Made by a program: the position numbers and the translations under genes. From Algoriphagus vanfongensis DSM 17529 (GTDB taxonomy: Bacteria; Bacteroidota; Bacteroidia; Cytophagales; Cyclobacteriaceae), in NCBI RefSeq assembly GCF_000429465.1, contig NZ_AUBX01000011.1, forward strand, positions 62,001-126,000: 64,000 bases of DNA, given 5' to 3'. Under the pieces are notes generated by a model that was given only the letters and a program-made list of their open reading frames with translations, ran no database searches and was not told where the DNA came from. Shown piece by piece: positions 59,434-64,000 of the stretch; the stretch's first letter is position 1, and every line of letters starts with the position of its first letter.

Positions 59434-62217
59434 TTATTTTTGATTTATTGTGAAAGTACCTGAAACGGGCTTTCCGTCAACGGAAAGTCCCCTGATCTCT
59501 ACCGTCATCGGGCCTGCTGAGTCGTTGGTGAAAAAGGAAATACTAGCTTCGCCAGACTCATCGGTCACTAGAGTAGGGTTCCAGTATAACGTTTGTCTCA
59601 AGTCTTTACCTTCTAGATCATCTTCCTGATCATAGTCGAGTTGGTAGAAATTTTGAACTGGCTGGTATCCTTCCAGAGTGAATACACTCATGCTTTGGGT
59701 GTTGGAAAGTGGATTGTCTGGAGAAGAACCTTCTTTGAGATAGACGGCGATCACCCCGTTTGCACCTTGATCACCCAGCATGGAGACAGTTCTGGTCACG
59801 ATCTCTACCCGATCTATATCGTTGGGATTGACAGTTCGTAGGTTGTCAGCAGCCGTAGTGGAGCCTGTACTAGGGCGGATGGAGCCATTGATCATGACTA
59901 CAGGCTCGAGTGAACCAGAGAAAGAACCGGAGCCTCTAAAGCGTATCTGCTGCTGACCGGATGCTCCAGCGACTGTGACGCGCATTCCCGGTACATTTCC
60001 CGCTAGACTATTGACCAAGTCTACCGTATTGCCGGTTCCCATGAGTTTTTCGCCGGTGACGACATAGTCAGGGCTCCCGTAGATCGATTGTTTAGATTGG
60101 GAGTCTGGAGAGGTCTCTTCGGCTTCCATTTCGTTGGGATTGTCGTCAGGCACTAGTGCCAAAGGCCGGATTGATGTTTCCACCTTGTATGTTTTCGGAA
60201 AAGAAGGATTAGGAGGAAGGACCACTGGGGCTTTGAGTGACTCGGTGAGCTCTACAGAAGCGACTGGTTTTCCTTTTTTATCCATGGCTTGAATCGCCAG
60301 CTTCATAGGTCCATAGAACTCCATGTCTTCGAGGATGAATTCTCCTGACTTATCAGATTGTAGGTCAATCATTCCCTCAAAGTCATTGACGAAAATGGTG
60401 ATTTCGGCTTCTTCACCTTTTCCTTTTTCATCCACCGTTTTTCCTTTTTGGGTGATACCTTTTTCGATGGTATAGGCGAAGCGATTTAGGTCGACCTTGT
60501 CTGAAATCTTATCCAAGGTTAACTGTTTATCGATGGATACTGGATAGGATATCAGAGGTACTTGTGTCTGATCCAGGACCGACACAGATAGAATAGTCTG
60601 TAACGCTTTTTGATCCTGATTTTTGGCTGATATCGTTAGGGTGACTTTTTCGCGTGCTTCGTAGCTGACTTGGTCGGCGTAGACGGAAGTGAGTGAAGAG
60701 GATTCTGAAGATGCTGTTGGTTGAATTCGGGTATATAAGTCCAGCACTTGAAGAGGCTGCACGTAGAGGTGCTCAGGACCATAGTTTCGATTCCAATTGG
60801 TGTAAGCTCTTAAAAAGTAATTTTCTTGTGAAAGACTGTCGGGAAGGTGGAAATTTCCCGCAACTGCCCCGTCAAAAATCTTGAATTTCTTTTCAATAAT
60901 GTAATCACGGTTGGCGTTGATCAGTTCTACATAGAGTACGGTACTCAGCTCCTGGTTAAGAAGCGGGTTTCCATAGTTGAGAAAGGCCTTGAAAAACACC
61001 TCGTCTCCGGCATAGTAAAACGGTTTGTCTGTGTGTAAAAAGACTTTCTCTTGCAAATTCTGAGCAGTTCGTTCTAGATTTTGTAGCTGGATCGCTTTCT
61101 CGGCATCATAATCCAATGGCAGGAGTGTAGAAATTCTTTTCCTATCCATATCACCAGAAAATACCAGATCCTGAGGGTTGAGAACGGAGCCGTTTGCCTT
61201 GACTCGTACTTTTCCACTATTTACCTCTAGCCACGATACCGGGTAGGGGGCGTCTTTGTAGGTGTTTACTTGGGTGTAACCTTTTTGGTAGTGGATTTCG
61301 ATTCTGCCTTTGAGATTGATCAGGTATTCTCCTGACTTATCTGCTGGTGTGACAAGATCCTGAGGTTTGTATTCTACTACCGATCTCCCAAGCTCATTGG
61401 CAAAAATGTCCGAGCGCATATTCATAGAAGGCGATCCGCCAGCCTTGTCCCCATAGAGATAGAACCCTTCTTTTAAATGGTCACCGGAAATCATCGCCCG
61501 AAACATGTTTTGAGGGGATTTACGATAGGTGTCAGCTCTATTTTGCTCCCAAGTGCTGCGTTGCGAGTCTGATTCAGGATTTAATTCTTCGAAGCGGGCG
61601 GCACCTGCGATTCGATAGTTGGTAGGGGTGTCAAAAAACTCTTTGAGGTCAAAGGTGATTTTATAGCCTAAATAGTTGTTGACGAGTTCGATTGGAAGTT
61701 GAGCTTCTGCCTTGAAACTCCCTTTTTCTTCGGCTTCCGGAAAGTCAATTACCCACGGATTGAGGATTTCAGATTGGGCGGCGATGGCATCATTGCCAAG
61801 GAAGAGGTTTTCAAATTTTCTTAAATCTCTTTCCCAGGACTTGTCCCTTTTGGCTTTGATCTCTACATCAGAAAGCTCCGTTTCAAGCGGTTTCATGCTC
61901 AAGTTGACCGTCAGTGTGCCGCCAGGATTCAAAGTCACAGATTTGGTCTGGGCCTCATAGCCCATAAACGAGAATCCCAATTCAACAGGGCCTGCTTCCA
62001 ATCCTTCAAGACTGTAATTGCCATCCATGTCTGTGACAGTCGAGATCGTGGTGTTATTGACGAATACATTGCAGTAAGGGAGCGTTTCCCCTGTTCCGGC
62101 ATCTTTGATAGTGCCTTTGACAGCGGCAGTTTGGCTCCATGCTGAAAAGTGAATCGAAAAGAGAATTAAAAGTAAGCTGATCCCTCTTGTAGAATGGGAT
62201 GTCGAGAAAAAGAACAT
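59434..62217 (-). CDS. Exported MG2/plug-domain protein with carboxypeptidase-regulatory N-terminus
   Basis: This is 927 residues from the ATG at 62217 (signal peptide LLLILFSIHFSAWSQ); the longer in-frame start at 62298 would run across the upstream terminator. Domains: a carboxypeptidase regulatory-like fold at about residues 32-110 (VKGTIKDAGTGETLPYCNVF). A roughly 250-residue middle region begins WERDLRKFENLFLGND. An MG2-like macroglobulin segment is near 390 (KVFLHTDKPFYYAGDEVFFKAFLNYGNP). A TonB-plug-like domain lies at about 720-830 (NTVDLVNSLAGNVPGMRV; PNDIDRVEIVTRTVSMLGDQGANGVIAVYL). The C-terminal beta region is TLVTDESGEASISFFTND. No receptor barrel follows. Confidence 0.82.
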   Translation of the reverse strand: MFFFSTSHSTRGISLLLILFSIHFSAWSQTAAVKGTIKDAGTGETLPYCNVFVNNTTISTVTDMDGNYSLEGLEAGPVELGFSFMGYEAQTKSVTLNPGGTLTVNLSMKPLETELSDVEIKAKRDKSWERDLRKFENLFLGNDAIAAQSEILNPWVIDFPEAEEKGSFKAEAQLPIELVNNYLGYKITFDLKEFFDTPTNYRIAGAARFEELNPESDSQRSTWEQNRADTYRKSPQNMFRAMISGDHLKEGFYLYGDKAGGSPSMNMRSDIFANELGRSVVEYKPQDLVTPADKSGEYLINLKGRIEIHYQKGYTQVNTYKDAPYPVSWLEVNSGKVRVKANGSVLNPQDLVFSGDMDRKRISTLLPLDYDAEKAIQLQNLERTAQNLQEKVFLHTDKPFYYAGDEVFFKAFLNYGNPLLNQELSTVLYVELINANRDYIIEKKFKIFDGAVAGNFHLPDSLSQENYFLRAYTNWNRNYGPEHLYVQPLQVLDLYTRIQPTASSESSSLTSVYADQVSYEAREKVTLTISAKNQDQKALQTILSVSVLDQTQVPLISYPVSIDKQLTLDKISDKVDLNRFAYTIEKGITQKGKTVDEKGKGEEAEITIFVNDFEGMIDLQSDKSGEFILEDMEFYGPMKLAIQAMDKKGKPVASVELTESLKAPVVLPPNPSFPKTYKVETSIRPLALVPDDNPNEMEAEETSPDSQSKQSIYGSPDYVVTGEKLMGTGNTVDLVNSLAGNVPGMRVTVAGASGQQQIRFRGSGSFSGSLEPVVMINGSIRPSTGSTTAADNLRTVNPNDIDRVEIVTRTVSMLGDQGANGVIAVYLKEGSSPDNPLSNTQSMSVFTLEGYQPVQNFYQLDYDQEDDLEGKDLRQTLYWNPTLVTDESGEASISFFTNDSAGPMTVEIRGLSVDGKPVSGTFTINQK

Positions 62218-62281
62218 AGGCTGAGAAGTGAAGCTATCCGAATATATCCTTGAAAAATAAGAGATTAATTCTAGTATGAAA

Positions 62282-62311
62282 AAATAAAAGCTCCTCAATA
62301 GGAGCTTTTTA
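62282..62311 (-). terminator. Terminator after the small charged-protein gene
   Basis: AGCTCCT (62289-62295) pairs perfectly with 62300-62306, flanked by A/T runs; on the minus strand TTTTATTTTT follows the stem. It separates the gltX-side genes from the MG2/plug gene. Confidence 0.8.
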
Positions 62312-62317
62312 TACTGT

Positions 62318-62515
62318 TTATGACTTTTTCACATCATCCAAATCGTCTCGATCTTTGAGCTTCTTATCTTCGACATTTTGATTTAGAAATTCGTTGATCT
62401 TGTCGATAGGGAAGGAGGAACTGATTTCACCAAAGGAATTGATTTCCATTTTAAAGCCTTTCAACTCTTCGTGTACTTTTGGATCCTCGTCCTTCTTTTT
62501 CTTCTTTTTGCTCAT
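62318..62515 (-). CDS. Small highly charged protein next to gltX
   Basis: This 65-residue protein begins with seven Lys (MSKKKKKKDEDPK). A short conserved-looking core follows (ELKGFKMEINSFGEISSSFPIDKINEFLNQ) and a charged tail (KLKDRDDLDDVKKS). It has no signal peptide or membrane helix. I do not recognise a family. The gene starts 11 bases after the gltX stop on the same strand and ends just before a terminator, so it is probably the last gene of the gltX transcript. Real coding status is likely because the reading frame fits the gap neatly. Confidence 0.65.
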   Translation of the reverse strand: MSKKKKKKDEDPKVHEELKGFKMEINSFGEISSSFPIDKINEFLNQNVEDKKLKDRDDLDDVKKS

Positions 62516-62526
62516 GGCTTTGGTCT

Positions 62527-64000
62527 TTATCCCGCTAAAGGTAACGTATCCAAGGCGAATCGGATGCGTTTGGCTACTTCGGCCGTACCCAAGATAGCAA
62601 ATATCTCCATCAAATCCGGTCCGCCACCGACTCCGGTGACAGCCAGACGGACAGCTTGCATCACTTTGCCCAACTTGATTTCTTCCGCTTCCGCTGATTC
62701 GCCCAATAGCGTTTTGGCTGTTTCTGCATCAAATGTCCCGCTATGCATATCCAGTACCCCGGCGTAGTGAGTTAATACTTTGACTGCGTCCTCATTCCAT
62801 TTTTTAGAAGCCACTTGCTCGTCAAATGTCTCTGGAGCTATGACAATGTAGTGATAGTCTTTCCAAAATTCCGAAGGGAAGGTCACTCTCTCTTTGGTCA
62901 AGCGCACCACATTTTCGGCTAATTCTTGAGAGATTTCAGTGCCAGATGATTTGGCATCAGCTACCACGAAGTCCGCCAATTCTGAATCTGGCTTGGATCT
63001 CAAATATTGCTCATTGTACCATTTGGCTTTCGCAATGTCAAATTTAGTACCTGACTTGCCGATTCGTTCTACTGAGAAAGCCTCAACCAATTCTTCTTTG
63101 GAGAAAATCTCCTGATCATTGCCGGGATTCCATCCCAAGAATGCCAAGAAGTTTAAGAAAGCATCAGGAAGGTAACCCTGCTCTCTGAAACCTGCAGCTG
63201 TTTCACCAGTGGCTTTGTTTTCCCAGTTGAGAGGGAATACAGGAAAGCCTAATTTATCTCCATCACGCTTGGATAGTTTGCCATTTCCATCAGGCTTTAG
63301 AAGCAAAGGTAAATGGGCAAATTGAGGCATGGTGTCTTCCCAGCCGAAGAATTTGTAGAGCAAAACGTGCAAAGGTGCGGATGGCAACCATTCCTCGCCA
63401 CGGATCACATGGGTGATTCCCATCAAATGATCATCGACGATATTCGCCAAGTGATAGGTAGGCATGCCGTCTGATTTCATCAGAACTTTATCATCCAAAG
63501 TAGAAGTATGAACCATCACCCAGCCACGAATCATATCGTTTAGACGAACTTCCTCTTTGCGGGGGATTTTCACCCGGATGACATAAGGCTCTCCAGAAGC
63601 CAATCTCTCTTTTACTTCCTCTTCAGAAAGTGTCAGGGAGTTTTTCATCTGAGTCCTGGTGATGCTATTGTATTGAGGCTGAACTACGCGAGCGGCGGTC
63701 AGCCTTTCTCTCATGGCTTCCAGTTCCTCAGAAGTGTCAAAAGCATAGTATGCATGACCTTTTTCTACTAGGTCCAATGCGTACTGCATGTAGTCTGGCT
63801 TACGCTCAGATTGACGATATGGTCCTACAGTACCTGGATTCCAAGGGCTTTCGTCTGGATTGATTCCCAGCCACTCCAAGGACTCTTTGATATATTCCTC
63901 TGCTCCGGGTACGAAGCGAGTTTGATCAGTGTCCTCGATTCTAAGAAGGAATTTCCCTCCCAGTTTTTTGGCAAAAAGGTAATTGTAAAGGGCGGTTCTC
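62527..64000 (-). CDS. gltX: Glutamyl-tRNA synthetase, N-terminus outside window
   Basis: The frame is open from the stop at 62527 to the window edge, so at least 491 residues are present and only the start is missing. Near the edge it reads RTALYNYLFAKKLGGKFLLRIEDTD, the region just after the HIGH motif of GluRS. Further on are MKSDGMPTYHLANIVDDHLMGITHVIRGEEWLPSAPLH and the KMSKS-equivalent GKLSKRDGDKLG. The C-terminal anticodon-binding region is also visible (AFSVERIGKSGTKFDIAKAKWYNEQYL). It charges tRNA-Glu with glutamate. An internal TTG at 63879 is not the true start. Confidence 0.96.
   Translation of the reverse strand, partial: RTALYNYLFAKKLGGKFLLRIEDTDQTRFVPGAEEYIKESLEWLGINPDESPWNPGTVGPYRQSERKPDYMQYALDLVEKGHAYYAFDTSEELEAMRERLTAARVVQPQYNSITRTQMKNSLTLSEEEVKERLASGEPYVIRVKIPRKEEVRLNDMIRGWVMVHTSTLDDKVLMKSDGMPTYHLANIVDDHLMGITHVIRGEEWLPSAPLHVLLYKFFGWEDTMPQFAHLPLLLKPDGNGKLSKRDGDKLGFPVFPLNWENKATGETAAGFREQGYLPDAFLNFLAFLGWNPGNDQEIFSKEELVEAFSVERIGKSGTKFDIAKAKWYNEQYLRSKPDSELADFVVADAKSSGTEISQELAENVVRLTKERVTFPSEFWKDYHYIVIAPETFDEQVASKKWNEDAVKVLTHYAGVLDMHSGTFDAETAKTLLGESAEAEEIKLGKVMQAVRLAVTGVGGGPDLMEIFAILGTAEVAKRIRFALDTLPLAG

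Noticed and set aside
62218-62298. N-terminal extension of the MG2/plug protein
   Set aside because: It would run across the terminator at 62282-62311 and place 27 residues before a good signal peptide.

Overview
The window is chromosomal DNA from a member of the Bacteroidota, most likely the Cytophagales. A Cyclobacteriaceae/Algoriphagus-like organism is my inference from gene content, not from a database match. The indicators are a type IX secretion/gliding cluster (porP-gldKLMN and an SprE/PorW-like gene), DUF4271 next to hemD, long NusB, carboxypeptidase-regulatory/plug-domain outer-membrane proteins, promoters of the form TTTG - about 18 nt - TAnnTTTG, and few Shine-Dalgarno sequences. 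I found 59 protein genes (two cut by the window edges), no rRNA, tRNA, CRISPR array or insertion sequence, and no gene-free stretch above about 220 bases.

Layout. 1-12.3 kb (minus strand): a phosphate-selective-type porin (cut), a PepSY-like protein and an OmpR/histidine-kinase pair; a DUF808 membrane protein; a GH95 alpha-L-fucosidase; a tight housekeeping run nusB-ytxH-DUF1573-yajC-ybbR-coaE; and a leucine dehydrogenase gene with its own promoter and terminator. 12.4-14.6 kb (plus): an ABC exporter with a degenerate catalytic site and a small coiled-coil protein. 14.6-22.5 kb (minus): two periplasmic PpiC/SurA-type foldases, an RsbW/RsbV/RsbU-like partner-switching module, DUF721 and hemW. 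22.5-31.8 kb (plus): an Omp85 protein, DUF4271, hemD, then porP-gldK-gldL-gldM-gldN. 31.8-38.6 kb (minus): uvrC, a class A penicillin-binding protein, and the SprE/PorW-like TPR lipoprotein. 38.8-47.7 kb (plus): two S1-type sulfatases on either side of an F1Fo ATP synthase operon that holds atpZ, a membrane protein and atpBEFHAG but not atpD or atpC. 47.7-54.1 kb: DoxX, and a minus-strand operon that encodes every step from trans-4-hydroxy-L-proline to 2-oxoglutarate, with a divergent AraC-type regulator. 54.3-62.2 kb: outer-membrane and periplasmic proteins, a DUF885 protein, an ECF sigma module whose last gene joins an LTxxQ periplasmic region to an isolated TonB-plug end, and a large MG2/plug protein. 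62.3-64 kb (minus): a small charged protein and gltX (cut).

How the genes work together. GldL and GldM should form the proton-driven motor that powers secretion through the outer-membrane ring of GldK/GldN with PorP and SprE. The Omp85 and SurA-like proteins serve outer-membrane biogenesis. GH95 and the sulfatases suggest use of sulfated or fucosylated polysaccharide. The hydroxyproline operon suggests use of collagen-like or plant/algal protein.

The most unusual non-coding structure is an array of eight GTAC tetramers in strict 7-bp register, arranged as two inverted halves, inside the hydroxyproline operon (49499-49570). Several genes are separated by strong hairpins, including one that contains the uvrC stop codon and one that abuts the uvrC start. 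I did not find a wholly new system. The items most worth checking are the GTAC element, the ECF/LTxxQ-plug module, and the clustering of T9SS genes with SprE.
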